A stretch of DNA of 64,000 nucleotides. It comes from Malania oleifera. Lineage: Eukaryota > Streptophyta > Magnoliopsida > Santalales > Ximeniaceae. A program made the position numbers and the translations under genes. The stretch is from NCBI RefSeq assembly GCF_029873635.1, contig NC_080421.1, positions 42,079,120-42,143,119 of the forward strand, read 5' to 3'. Shown here piece after piece: positions 44,700 through 57,440 of this stretch. The notes below the pieces were generated by a model. It saw only the letters and a list, made by a program, of their open reading frames with translations. It searched no databases and was not told the DNA's origin. How positions within the stretch are numbered: the first letter of the stretch is position 1; every line of letters starts with the position of its first letter.

Positions 44700-46109
44700 A
44701 ATCACTTCTTTCTGATAGCAACCTATGTTGGCGTGATTAGCTATCAGTCAATCCATACCCAATATTACATCAAATCCCTCCATGTCTAGTATCACAAGAA
44801 CAGCTGGTAGCACTTTCCCCTGAATGGCCACTGGAAAATCCCTAAGTACCTTCCTATACCTCACAGTAGATCTAGTCGACGTGGCTACATACAACTCAAC
44901 ATCTAATAATTGTGCTTTCACCCCAACTACTTTAACATACATCGACGATACAAAGGAAGGGGTGGCACCTGTGTCAAATAAAACAACAACTTTATATGGT
45001 AAAGCTGTAAGTATACCTATAAAAACATCTCCAGCAGCCTCGGCGTCTCTCAACGTCAAAGCATAAACCCTCGTCAGCGTTGTGTTCCTCTGCTGGCCTC
45101 CACGAGCCACCTGATAACCACCCCAAAGTGGTCTGTGAGTTAGTGTGTGAATCAGCGGTCCCCGACATGACCGCACCATATGGCTGAATCTCCTACACCT
45201 ATAGCAGACGTTTTCTCCCATCCTACATTCACCTGGATGCCTCCGGCTACATCTAGGGCAAATAGGAATAATCTGCTCACCCTGAACACTCTCGTGCCCC
45301 ATCATCTGCCTCTAGCCTCCTCCATATCGATCTCCTCTCTATGGGCCTTAGCTGGAACCCATCTGAAAACTCGGAGGCATAGGCCTCTTCCTCTGGCTCG
45401 GTACTCCCACATTTGTCTGCTCACTCTCCTCTGCTACCGTAGCTCGGTCAACCAACTTAGAGAGATCCTGCATCTTTAGTACTTCCACTTACTTATATAT
45501 GTCTCGCCTCAAGCCTCTCTCAAACATTCTGGCTTTCTTAGCTTCATCTGACACTATATATGGAGCGAATCGTGACAGCTCGATGAATTTCGTCGTGTAT
45601 TGCTAAACTGTCATCGATCCCTAGATCAAACTCAGAAATTTTTGTACTTTAGCCTCTCTAACCGTGGCCGGAAAGTATTTGTCAAAGAATATGTCCCTGA
45701 ATCAAGCCCAGATCATTGACACTGGAATAGGTCTCTGCTCCTCCAGTAATTTCGTGGTCATCCACCACCTCTCGGCCTCTCCTACCAACTTATACATGGC
45801 ATAAAGGACTCTCTGCTCGTCAGTGCAGTGCAACACCATCAGTACTTTCTCTATTTCCTGCATCCAGTTCTTAGCAATTGCGAGTTCAGTTGTTTCTGAA
45901 AATGATGGAGGGTTCATCTTCGTGAACTTCTTTATCGTGCATCCCTCAGCTATAGATGGACCTCCCTGCTCCCTGGAGCTCTGAGCAATCTCAACCATGA
46001 CCTGCTAAGCTACGTTACGTAAAACAGCATCTGAGTCCCTGTCTCCTACACTAGAAGGCCCTACTTCATTGTCGTCACTAGCATGGGCACTACTACCTCC
46101 TGGATCCAT
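44700..46109 (-). pseudogene. gag and protease of element G, broken
   Basis: The ATG at 46109 (MDPGGSSAHAS) is followed by a stop after about 34 codons. The retrotransposon gag domain is clear in the same frame from about 45998 (FTKMNPPSFSETTE, WWMTTKLL) and continues, with more stops, to about 45480. Zinc motifs CPRCSRRHPGEC and CYRCRRFSHMVRSC (CX2CX4HX4C) lie at about 45257-45162. The protease follows with VVLFDTGATPSFVS (catalytic Asp-Thr-Gly at 44975-44967) and ends near ILGMD (44748). Confidence 0.88.
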
Positions 46110-46450
46110 CCTACAATAACATCAAATTATCCTAAGGATCCAAACCTTATAATACTATTCTATCTAAAATGCCCTACACTTCCTATCACTAATTTAAGGT
46201 CTAATCGTACCATATGGAAATAGAAATCGACAATAGTTTACTATGGTTTTCCTGAAATCATCACCCTAGGAAAATCACAGAAACCACCCTGAAATTCTGC
46301 CTCCCAACCGCAGAATAGAATCCTAAATTCTCATCCTAATTCTCCAACATCAACTCACTGATATCCTGTTCCACTCTTCTCAAAATTCCATTCCTATATT
46401 GTGGTATTGTTTTCCGCTGTACTCTAGAGTCTGTAGAACCTAAAACCTAA

Positions 46451-46462
46451 GCTCTGATACCA
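46451..46462 (-). promoter_or_regulatory. Primer-binding site of element G
   Basis: GCTCTGATACCA on the + strand is the exact complement of TGGTATCAGAGC (tRNA-iMet). It lies three bases from the inner end of the 5' LTR. Confidence 0.93.
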
Positions 46463-46465
46463 AAT

Positions 46466-48819
46466 TGTGACAACCCGAAAATCTATAACATTTTTTAATA
46501 AAATAAATTGCAAAATATACATTATGATACTCCTGTATAATCTATTATAACATCTCAAGCCCCAAGTGAGCACTGAGGAAAACCTAATTATATTACACAC
46601 CAATGCAGCGGAAAAACATAAAACTGTTCATTCATATAAACAATTCCAGAATTTAGTAACTCTTCCCAAACCATACATACATATTTACACATCACCCTAG
46701 TATCACCCACTCAAAAATACAATCTCCTAAATACACTTACCCTACAAACAGGGTAGTGTAGTCGCCTTCTTTATCTATGAGCCTAATCCGCTCGTCTAAC
46801 TGGATCACATGAAAATATTAAATCACTAGGATGAAACATCGCTCAATAAGAGGAAATATGCTATTACTAGTATGTGGGAACTGAGCTTACATAAATATTA
46901 TACTGATAAATATCTGAAACTAAGTTTAACTAATAAAATAATACATTGTAGAACTCACACCTATATGCTTTAAAATACAACTGTAGCATCAAAGTTTTCT
47001 ATTTATTCATACTTCTAGTTATATAATATATCTGTTGTTGTTCTATAAAAGTGTATACATATATATATCACTGTAATAATACCCTAGAAAACTATACGTC
47101 ATGATTTAACAAGGTTGTGCGGCCCATAGGCGAGACTTAACTCTTATTGGCCTACCGAGTAAGTCAGCTGTAACTCTACCATCCTCAGCCCAACCAATCT
47201 ACAACCTCTCTTGGGCACGGTACTGGTACCTACCTCGTCAAATCGGCTACCTCCACCCAGACTTCTACGGAGCCTGCAATCCCTCCAGGCATGGTTGACG
47301 GAAACCTTCCACACACTATCTAAGATGTGTGGTTGAACTTTGATCTGTAATAGCAACGGTACCGTACTCTGATAACTGAATATTTACTGAACTGATTCAT
47401 CAGCGTCTAATACTATAGAGTTCTGATATACATAATTATATTGCTATTTCATTATGATTTCAAAATAACCATAATACCGAAAGCTAATCTGAAAATACTG
47501 TAATATCTATACTATATAAACTGTAATACCATAGTGTTATGGAAAATAACCATAACATCGAAAACTTATATGAAAATACTGTATTATCTGAGTTGTATAA
47601 ACTGTAATATCATAGTGTTATGACTTTAGTATTTTGAAAATCATGGTAATCTGCATATGCTATAAAATATCTATCTGTATAAACACTGTAATTCATACTC
47701 TTGTAAAATCTAATAAAACATATCTCTGCATACTAATATAAATCATACCAATCTAAAAATTGTATCATTTCTGTACTAATCTGATAAGGTCTCATAAAAA
47801 TATTTCTGCATCGATACTATAAATCATAATAATCTGAAGACTGTATAATTTATGTACTGATTTGTTAAAATCTCATGCCACACAACAAAACAAGTAAATA
47901 CCTCATATTCTGAAAAACTGCATTTTCTAATAAACTAATAATTTGTAAATTGAGTAATAATCTGGAAAACACATAATTTCTATAAACATTCTGAAGTTCC
48001 TAGCATAGCATATTTCCTTTACCTATCTGACTGGGAGGCTTGCCTCCAACTACACTCTCAAGCCCTCAGCGTACTATTCTCAAAATCCTGAAATAATACA
48101 TATATACCAATTCCTCAATTAATCACTGAATTCCCCATAAAATCATCACATTCATATCCCCTGAATCTACAAACTCGTAATTTCCTAAACTATATATTAT
48201 CTGTAATTTACCTGGGATCCTAATAAGACACCCACTGGGATCCTCAATTCATGCATGTTGGGTCTCAAAAACACCCTAATCCTGAAAACATAACACCTTA
48301 ATTTTATTTCACAAAACTTCAGTATATTCTCATATAACTCAAAATCTAAACTCAAATAAGTCTAATAAAACTAAAAATACTCAAATAATCTACTTACTCT
48401 AATTTTGGATGGTATCCAAGTTGCCCCAATCAACAATATGTTCCAACAGACTTGTAGAGAAACTTCCCAATATTGACATGGCGACTTCTGATCGTCGAAC
48501 TGGAGAGTAACAGGGTGAGAAATCTAGAGAGAAAGGAAGAGAAACTAAGTAGGAGAGAGAAAAAGTTGAGAGAAAATGAATTTTCTCGTTGAGCCGTCGT
48601 TTTCAGCTATTTATAGACCTCTTGCCATGTGGCCTCGCCAAAGAGTCCAAGAAGTGAGATTATCGACGAACTCATTACCCTCGTCGACAAGGCACGTGTC
48701 CTTGTCGACATGCCCAAGTAGGCTATTCGTCGACGAGACCCTACTGAATCTTCTTTGAAATTTCTTTTTCTCCTTTTTTTTTTATTATTTAATTGCTATA
48801 AATTTTCCAGGTCTTTACA
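46466..48819 (-). repeat. 5' LTR of element G
   Basis: 2354 bp. On the minus strand it starts TGTAAAGACCTGG and ends CGGGTTGTCACA. Colinear with 36872-39295. U3 boxes (cgtcgacga type) lie at about 48650-48740, and the TATA box ctataaatagctg (minus) at about 48618-48606. Confidence 0.92.
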
Positions 48820-48824
48820 AGTTT

Positions 48825-50820
48825 GGTCGTTAAACTTTTTATAAAAAAAAAAAAATTAATTTAAAATTACTAAAAATTAACAATAGAATTTTGGATGATA
48901 AAGAGAAAATCTTGTTCTACTTTTAAATATGTGCATAGACCCATATTATCTTTTAATATAAAAATAAATTTATTGAAAACTATTAATATAAATTTTAATT
49001 AAAATGTATTTATATTTTTAATTTTAAAGATCTTTTCATTGCTAAACTGCTATACTTATACACTTGCATCAATTAAATAGTAAGGCTATATTAATGTTAA
49101 ATTGATAATATTTATTTTTTTATAAAAATATCTTTTATTTTAAAATTTATATTTGTATTTAGATGACTACGAATAGTGTGACACTTATTATTTAGGTCAA
49201 ATTATAAGATCAATTAAAATTTTTCCTAATATAAAAAATCAATTTCTAAGCAATTAATAATAAAAAAAAAATAGTAAGATCATTACATATATTTTTCTAC
49301 ATATTTCTCACCAAATACAATCCTAAATTCTGAAAATCCTTAATATTATAGCAAGTGATTAAAAAAATAAAAAATTTAACATTTGTAAATATTCATAACT
49401 ATATTAAATTTGTTAAATTTGTTATAAATAGTTACCTTCCTCTCACATTAATTGGGTTAAAAAAAAATTAAATAGGGAGTACATGATTTAATATTATTAT
49501 TAATAGCATTATTGGTCAATATATTATACAAATTATTATTTTTTTTTGGGTTAAAATGCAATTTCAACTTCACCTACAGAGAGAAAAATCACCCAAAAAA
49601 TAATTAATTTATTATGACAGTTATTGCCTTAGAAATAAATACTTTGATGTGGCAAAAGATGATTGGTGAGTAACTTATTAATGGCGGTGCCCATTTAGAA
49701 TCCCCACATCTTTTCATATTTACAAATTTATCCTCCCCACATCTCTTTTAATTTAATACAAAATTCTATTTAATTTATCTTTGTTTTTTTTTCCTTCTGG
49801 GGTCCCCTGCATTTTCTATTCTTTTTAATTACCTTGGGCGGGCCCACATATGGCCTACCTAATAAATTTTGTCTAATTTTTTTTACCAAGGCTCTTTTTC
49901 TAGTTTAATTAAAATTTATTTAGACCGCATTTCAGAACATAATTTTGAATCTTAAATTTAGATTTGAATAAATTTTTAGATAATTTAATATAACGTCTTA
50001 TCAAACAAATATATATTTAAAATAGATAATTACATATATTAAAACAATAAGGGCTAAAACCAAAGTAATTCCTATAAATTTAGAATAAAATAAAATAAAT
50101 TTCTATGGACCGATCAAAACTTTTTACAATTAAATGAATGAATTCTATATTTATTGTAATGACCTAGGAGGCCTGCATTTTATGAACTCTTTTGAAAAAT
50201 AAAACATATTTATTAAATAAATGGGTTGATACATAAATTAACTGCATATTTATATATCTATTTTTTTTACAAATTATCATAAATTAGTCTATTTAATTTG
50301 GAAAAATGCTTGTAATTCTCTATTTTATTTTTTATTTCTTCATTCGAGATTCAATGACTATGATAAAATATATGTTAATTTATTTAGATATTAATTAGTT
50401 TAATTAAATTGGTCAATTAACTCTTTTTAAATAGAATAAGAGACAACAAAATAAGTTATTATATAATAGCGAAAAGATTATGTATACATGCATTCATATT
50501 TACTTAATTATTATATATATATATTTTATTGATTCAAGGTTTTTGTCCATTTTTTTGAAAAGAAAAAGAAAAAAGCATTTTTTTTAGGTCAAAATCAAGG
50601 TAGAAAAATATAATGCATACTCAAAGTTTAGGATTCACCTCAAACATAGCTGGCACATCTATTTAGTTATTTTTGCCATTGTAAAATTTTTCTGTGTTTT
50701 ATCATTTTATCACTCAACATTTTCAATGTGATGGCAAAAAATGTTTATCATATACATAGGGCATTTGCAACTCATAGTAGCTTTCACAAAGCTAAAACAT
50801 GATGATAATGTTTGGGATAA
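48825..50820. other. AT-rich intergenic DNA
   Basis: No gene, RNA gene or transposon end recognised. Composition is strongly A+T with many short A and T runs. Confidence 0.6.
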
Positions 50821-50824
50821 CAGT

Positions 50825-51080
50825 ATTAGTAATGAATTTACAAATTCGTCATTATTTATCCTTCATTAGTGATAGATTTGGGAACCGTCACTAATACCTT
50901 TTTTTTTGAAAAAAAAATTAAAAATTTTTAGTTTAAAATATTAGTGACGAATTTACAAATTCGTTACTATTGGCCCCTTATTAGTAACGGATCCGTCACT
51001 AATGCTTCTTTTTTAAAACATAAAAAATAAAATTTTATTTAAAAATATTAGTGACGAATTTACAAATTCGTCAAGTTTTG
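50825..51080. repeat. Tandem repeat of palindromic units (MITE-like remnant)
   Basis: The phrase attagtgacgaatttacaa (or attagtaatgaatttac) occurs at 50825, 50940 and 51047, spacing 115 and 107 bases. Each contains the inverted repeat gacgaattt-ac-aaattcgtc or a variant. Between them are attagtgatag...ccgtcactaat (about 50866-50897) and attagtaacggatccgtcactaat (about 50978-51002). About 2.3 copies in all. No terminal target-site duplication was identified, so class is uncertain. Confidence 0.7.
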
Positions 51081-51786
51081 AATTAGGATTTAAATTTATA
51101 TGGATTTGAAAGAAATTCAATTAGTCAAATCCTATAAATATTCAAATTTCAAGCTCACAAAAGGCAAGTCATAGATTTGTTTGGACCAAAATATCGGTTA
51201 AAGCAAGAAAAGCAAAGAAAAAAAATTAGAAAAAATTTATATTTTATTGTAATTTTCTCTCACGCTTTTTGATATATTTTTATATTTTCTTTCTAATAAC
51301 ACTTTTCACATAGTTATAAGCTCCATAAAATCAAACCCAAAATATATTATGTAATTGTGAGGCATTTGAATGAACAACTTAAATAGATACATGTAGTGAT
51401 TGTCTAAGCAGCGAGAATCAAGTATAAAATAAATTTATATTATCGCAGAGGATAGAACGATATTCATAAGAAATTATTATAAGACGATAACGTTGAGAGG
51501 GTTTGAAATTTTGAATTGCTCATTTCAATCAATACCCTTGACTAATCAAAATTTCTGCGTCTCTGGAAACACAAATTAAGAAAATAAAACCATTTATGGT
51601 ATGTATGGACACAGCCTCTCGCGCAGGAAAATAAAACAAAATTCGATGACGAGAAGGACAGCGCTGGAATAGGCCAACATAGAAAGGACCGTATACTGCA
51701 AAGGAAAAGCAGCAGACATTTCAAAAATCAAAAACTCTAAATCCCCGGAAAAGGCAGAGATAAGGACAAGAAAACAAAGCAAAAGC

Positions 51787-51787
51787 A

Positions 51788-51839
<52 letters not shown>

Positions 51840-51916
51840 TGTTGTTTTTGAGGATTGTTGATTGTGGATACGGGTTTATATATATTTTCCCTTTTGTGGG
51901 TTTGGTGGGTAGGCAG
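51787..51916 (+). promoter_or_regulatory. Probable 5' UTR of the RhoGDI gene: start-stop uORF and GA tract
   Basis: An ATG at 51787-51789 is followed at once by TAA (51790-51792), a minimal start-stop upstream ORF. A pure GA tract follows (about 51793-51833). No other ATG occurs before the CDS start at 51917. Whether transcription starts upstream of 51787 is not known. A TATATATA at about 51877-51884 lies too close to the CDS to be a comfortable TATA box. Confidence 0.4.
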
Positions 51917-54900
51917 ATGGAGGGTGGGAAGAGAGGGGAAGCAGGAACATCAGCAGGTGGCTCTTGGGGTTGTGGTGGGGATGATGAGAGGAGGGAGAGA
52001 CAGAGAGATGTGAGTGAGAAGCCTGACCAGGTTTGCGAAGAGGAGGCTGCTGGAGACGACGACGACGACGATGATGCCGATGATGGTTTCGTTCCCGGTC
52101 CTCTGCTTCCTCTTAACCAGCAACTCGAGAAAGACAAGGTTTTGTCACTATTCCCTTCTGTTCTTTTTTCCTATCTGCTTGAAAGACAATGTACTGCCTT
52201 CCTGAGTTTGAATTTGCCAAATGGGTCTCTCTCTCTCTCTCTCTCTCTCTCTGGTTGTGCGTTATCCTCCTTTCCCATTCTTCTTTATGGTAGCTGTATG
52301 GAATTACAGATTTTTTTTCCCCTCACAATTTTCTGTTGCTTGTGCTTTGAATGGGTTTTTGGCTACTTGGTTTGATCCTTCATAGTGTTAATTTCTGTTG
52401 GAAAAATCCTTGGCACTGAAGAGAGGAATGTGGTCAAGGATTCAAATTTTATCTGTTTTGAAGGATAAGGACTCAAATTTCTTATCATAAAATTAAAAAT
52501 TGAAATAATTTTGTTATTGCTGCTATTTTGTTTTTTGGGGATGATACCATTCTAAGCCAACGTCTGGGATGTGCCATGAAATGAGATCATTTGGTCTTGT
52601 TTTTCTGCATAGCAGTTGAAATTGAAATGGGTGCATCTAATTTATGTATTTGAGTATAGTATTTGTTTTGCAAGCACGGTATTATGTTCAGGATGTTGTG
52701 AACTGTTGTCATTCCAGTGTGTCTGCCTTTACCCTGGCAGTAATGACTCTTTTTTCAATGACTCCATAGTTGGAAATTGGTTTTGCATTAGGTTCCCTGG
52801 AAAATGAATGGAATGAAACTATGCCATTTGGACTTCTGAAAGTTGATGGGTATGAAAATGTTTTCAGTTTTATAAGATCTTTCAGTCTCACATTGTAACT
52901 CAATTCTGCTTGCAGGAAGATGAGAGTTTAAGGAGGTGGAAAGAAAAGCTTCTTGGTTCCATTGAAAGCAACTTGAATGGTTGTTCTTGGGATTCTTTTT
53001 GTTTCTTCTTACTTGTTTTATTTCACATCATATTTTCTGTTTCAGGAATTTGTTTTCCTTTTTTCTCAGGCCAAACAGAACCAGAAGTCAAATTCCAGTC
53101 CGTAGGAATTATATCAGAGGATTTTGGGGAAATTGTTTATCCCTTGGATGTCGGTGAAAACCAGATTGGTCGAATCATGTTTACGTTGAGGGAGGGGTCT
53201 CACTATCAGCTAAAGCTAAAATTTACTGTTATGCACAACATTGTCTCTGGTCTTACCTACTCGAACACAGCATGGAAGGGAGGACTCCGAGGTGAAAAAA
53301 TAATTTTTTTACTTTCTCATTTTTTGTTTTTCATATGAATTCCAACTAACAAATTGAAGGTTAAATTGTGGAAAGTGTAAATCAGGATACTCTTTAAAAT
53401 TGACAGGGAGCAATTTAACAATTTGTGGTTATGATTCCGATATGGTTTGCATGTCAAAGAGGAGATTTGGAAATGAATCACCAGTATGCATTTCTTATAA
53501 GTAGTTTGCTAATCAGAGAAGCTGGAGTTTTATCCTGCAAACTGCAAAGAAACAAACATGTATAATTTTCTTAAGTTTGAGTGATTTTTATTCTTCTCAA
53601 TGCACAAATTTCTGGTTTGACCCAGTTTGGATCTAAAAATTTCCAACCCTGTACTTAATTGGTGATTTGATGTTTCAAGTACTGTCTTGTTTTAAGACTG
53701 CATAGTTTTTTCAAATTTTCTATTGTCTTAGTTTAGACCCACCTCTATTACTTGCTTCTTTCTCAATGCAAAAGCTATGCATGGTCCATCTGGACAAAGC
53801 TTTTGTGGCTCTAAAAAAAGGAGAAGCCAGCTTTTTTAAGTGACTTTTGAGAGCTCAGAGATGTGCCTTTTAAAAGTCAACATGAGTTTTTTTTCACTTG
53901 AACTTTTCATCTTCGGCAATTATGGCATTTTCATAACTTCAATTACCAAGTGCTGAATGGCTAATTCTATTTATTATTGCCTATATTTCGACCAAATAGC
54001 TGGACAGTCTCAAAACAACTTTAATCAACTCATTTTTCCCTGCAGCGGGTGGAAGGGGATGGAATTGTTCCTCACTACGAGAGAAATCGAAAATTTTGTG
54101 TAAAGTTGATAGTCATTTTTATTTAGAATGTTTTCTAGTTTGATTCAATATGAAAGTGCAATATTACTCACACACACACTCTCTCTTCTGCGAGTTGCCA
54201 ATTTAATCTCGATTTAATGTGCTTATATATTTAAGATAAAAAAGACATTCTCACTCTTTTTTATTTTGTAGATAGAACCAGGTCCAAATTTATTTATAAA
54301 TAAGAGCTCTGGAATATGTGATCTTGGTGATTTCCCTGGTTTTTTCTGATAATGTAGCACTTTTACTGATCATGTTTGGATTTAGGACCAGAATTAATAC
54401 AGATGACATTTATCAAACTTAGATCCTGTGTATACAAACTTAATGAGAATAACATCCTTTGAATGCTTAAAAATTTGCAAAAACACATCACAACCCTGAT
54501 GCAATTGTTTGCCACTGGTTGATATAAAAGTTCTTGCAACCTGAAATCCCTAGGATTCTGGTGCTAGTTATTTTGCTTTCTCATGATGTTCTTTCTCTGT
54601 CTGTTTAAAATTATCAAGAATGCAGAGTTACATTGAAAGGCATGATTCTTTTCTTCGTACATATCAACTGCAAATTTTGTGTATTTATTTGTCATTTTTA
54701 TGGACTAGTTGCGATCAACAAGTCTAAGCTCCACTGCAGGTTAACCAACAACACAACCTCATTTGCTAGTAATTGATTCTTATATTTGCTAAATTTGAAT
54801 CAAGAAGGTATTGATGTAAAAATGCTCAAATAGAAATCACAGAATAGTCAAGTTCTAAATTTTTCTTTTTCCTAACATTATATTGTTTTGCACGCGCAAC

Positions 54901-55681
54901 CGTTTCCCAATAATATGTTTTCTATTTTCATTGATTTTGGTTTTGATTTGTTTATTATTTTTTATTATTTAAAAAAAAAAAATTTGTTGTTTTTTAACTT
55001 TTTTTTTTCCATTTGAACATCAGTTGATCGAAGCAAAGGAATGCTGGGTACTTTTGCTCCTCATCGAGAACCGTATGAATACATTTTAGTCGATGACATA
55101 ACTCCGTCTGGTGTGCTTGCTCGAGGAATTTACTCAGCAAAGCTTAAGGTGTGTGCAAATGATATACACCTGTATTGTTGCAATAAATAATATGAATGCT
55201 CAGTCCATGATTATAGTGATTTGCTTAACCATAAAGTAGAAACTCTCTAGCACTTCCCAGCAGTGACTACAATTTGCTTAAATAAAGATAAAAAGCTTTC
55301 TGAGGTTGAAAAGGCACTATGTTTAAATTTTAGCTGGAAAAAGTATCTCAACAGTTTTCCATTTATTGTTTCTTCAATTTATAGGGGGCCAAACAAGAAC
55401 AAAGTTGGGTGGAGGTATTGAAAAGTTCTGAAGATTCCAAGTGTGTGCATGCATGCGCATCTTTGTTTATTTGCACGTATGTGTGGGCGTGTGTGCGCAC
55501 AATTTCTCTGTGCATATCTGACAGCTTATTGCATTAGTTTACGCCTCAATCTACTGTATATGGTGAAATATGTGCTTATATTAGTTTTCCTTCTTGGTTG
55601 CTGACTATGCAGTTTAAAGATGATGACAGAAGATGTTATATGAAACTCAAATATTCCTTTGAAATCAAAAAGAGGATCTAG
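51917..55681 (+). CDS. RhoGDI: Rho GDP-dissociation inhibitor (RhoGDI), complete, five exons
   Basis: Exons: 51917-52138, 52916-52979, 53070-53291, 55024-55148, 55613-55681. All junctions are GT..AG, phases fit, and the sum is 702 bases, so 233 residues plus stop. RhoGDI binds prenylated ROP GTPases, keeps them GDP-bound in the cytosol and thereby focuses polar growth (Arabidopsis SCN1/RhoGDI1 confines root-hair initiation; family knowledge). Residues 1-60 are low-complexity and acidic, including seven consecutive Asp at about 47-53. Residues 64-90 hold the GTPase-binding regulatory arm (QQLEKDKEDESLRRWKEKLL). The Ig-like domain follows with FTLREGSHYQLKLKF, NIVSGLTYSNTAWKGG, KGMLGTFAPHREPYEY and TPSGVLARGIYSAKLKFKDDD, ending KKRI. 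I chose the first in-frame ATG. Introns 1 and 3 are long (777 and 1732 bases). It looks intact. Confidence 0.95.
52227..52254 (+). repeat. CT microsatellite in RhoGDI intron 1
   Basis: About 13 CT units within intron 1, 90 bases after the donor site. Common plant intronic repeat. Confidence 0.85.
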
Positions 55682-57139
55682 CCATGTTTTGGTGGGGGTC
55701 TTTCCTACTCATCCCTGTCGTTCTTAACTTCGTTTTTCTTGTAAACTGAATGTATGCTTGCAAAATTGTTTGTTGAAACATTACTTGTAGGTGATTAAAA
55801 AATAGAATTGAATTTGTTTAATTGTTGCATGGACTAATGAGTGGAACAGCTACATATTTGAATATGTAAACCTTAAAATATCCCCATACAATGCAAGAAA
55901 TTATGAGTAGTTTTGAAGCTTTTAGGATATACCTATGCTATTATTAGTGGATCTCTAACTCAGGCTTGCCACAGCAAGTGTTTATGTTTTCCCCTAATTA
56001 TGCATGGATGTTTCCCGTTGTGGGCATATTTGGTACTGCAATCCAGTCATTGAGAAAAGTTAAAAGACTATTCAGTTGTGAAAAATAATTTTTATTTTTT
56101 CAAAGAATTACAAAAGATGATATACCTTGTTTTGTAGTTTTCTAGTATTTGTGCAGAAAAGCTGGAAAACAATAATAGAAGAAATCCTTTTCTAGCTTTT
56201 TTGAAAATAAAAACTCATTTTTGTAAAACATACACTTAAAAGAAATACAATTTGACATTGCAAAACATTACTAAATATACTGTCGTGTAAATTGAAATGG
56301 GGGTAAGAGTTGGATGAAATGAAAAATGTAAACGAAATGACAAAATTGAGTAATAAATTTGATTTCATTTCGCCCGATTTCATTATATTCTTATGTACTA
56401 AACATGACAATGACAATGGGGGTAAAGATGAGACTAAAAATGAGAGGAATACAATATTTTAGGTTGTGCAAGTAAATGTTTTCTATTGTTTTTGTCTTAT
56501 TTTATTCTATTCTTAAGATCAGATATTTTGTGAACCAAATTTTGATTTGCAAGGATAGTGTTCAGGAGCATGGATTTTGGAACATGGAATTGAATTTGTG
56601 TGGATTTTTGAAAGAAATTCAACACAATTTTATATTATGTCTTGTTCAAAGTAACGCAAATCCAAATCTATGTCCCAAAAATTCATGCTCTTCCTAATTC
56701 AAGTGATAGACAAGAAAAGCCCCAGGACGAGAGCCTCCCAAAGGAGATACGAAAGATGCTTAGAGCCAGTGAGGAAAGGGTGATCTTGCTTTCTATGTCC
56801 ACTAAGCCTACGAGAGAAAGTCTTCTTAGTCTTCCGCTTAAAGCAAGGGTGGATGTATCAGAAGTTGATCCAGTTTGAGCAAAAGCTTACAAGTGTCTGT
56901 TGCTCAATCTAGTACTGATGCAGAGTAGCATGGTTAGTGTGTTTCGAAAAACAATCATAACATAAAAATTGTACGGTTCATAGAAAACGGTTCATTGTGA
57001 GGATTATCTGTTCTTATCCTAGTCCATGCTAATTAAGTTTTGTACGATTTTTATTTATTCTATTTTTGTCAATTTATTCCGAAGAATAAATAATTCACGA
57101 GTCAAGCATGATCTTAGAATTTTGCTGCAAAATGTAAAA
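55682..57139. other. Intergenic DNA downstream of RhoGDI
   Basis: Contains the RhoGDI 3' UTR (no canonical AATAAA close by; attaaaaaatag at about 55794 is a weak candidate). One open stretch, 56642-56878 on +, encodes a 78-residue Lys/Glu/Ser-rich sequence with PKEIRKMLRASEERVILLS. I do not recognise it, it has no clear start context, and it may be a gene fragment or chance. Confidence 0.4.
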
Positions 57140-57440
57140 TTAAAAAAAAAAAAAAAAAAGTAAAATGTAGACAAGAAAATCAAGTTCCCTATCCGTATGA
57201 ATGGAATTAAGGGCCCTCTCTAATTTAGTCGAGCTTTGAAGAATGTTGGCAAAGGTATCTAAGAGATATACCCTATCCCTCTCTAATGGAATTTGGTCCA
57301 CCAGGTGTTTGATGCGATGCCTGGGAAAATCAAATTTGTCGAAGGAACCCAACTTGTCGGGAAAAGAGGTGGGCATAAGATTTAAGGTTCTCCAAAAGTA
57401 TGTGGAAATCTGAGCCCTCTCTCTCTCTCTCTCTCTCTCA
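57140..57440 (-). other. Unrecognised minus-strand open stretch and CT microsatellite
   Basis: 57376-57140 (minus) could encode about 70 charged residues (DKFDFPRHRIKHLVDQIPLE, then an Arg/Glu-rich helix-like part) before running into a poly-T/A tract. It is reported only because its codon use is less AT-biased than its surroundings. No family is recognised. A CT repeat lies at 57418-57438. Confidence 0.2.

Larger units (their letters stand above)
36872..48819 (-). mobile_element. Element G: Ty3/gypsy chromovirus (probably Tekay type), complete but decayed
   Basis: Two LTRs (36872-39295 and 46466-48819) bound a gag-PR-RT-RNase H-IN-chromodomain-like coding region on the minus strand. Target-site duplications AGTTT are perfect (36867-36871 and 48820-48824). 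The PBS complement GCTCTGATACCA is at 46451-46462, next to the right LTR, so the right LTR is the 5' LTR. A purine tract adjoins the left LTR. IN after RNase H shows gypsy order. The C-terminal chromodomain-like end and the paired Cys motifs in gag fit the Tekay/Del chromoviruses as I know them. Many stops make it inactive. It is interrupted by solo LTR F. Confidence 0.92.

Noticed and set aside
51721-52137. Long minus-strand Ser/Pro-rich frame over RhoGDI exon 1
   Set aside because: It is the complement of the acidic exon and the GA tract. No independent evidence for a gene.
53292-55023. A further exon inside RhoGDI intron 3 (for example near 54045, after a ctgcag)
   Set aside because: Exons 3 and 4 join in phase and the protein aligns without a gap to the RhoGDI fold as I know it. 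No extra exon is needed.
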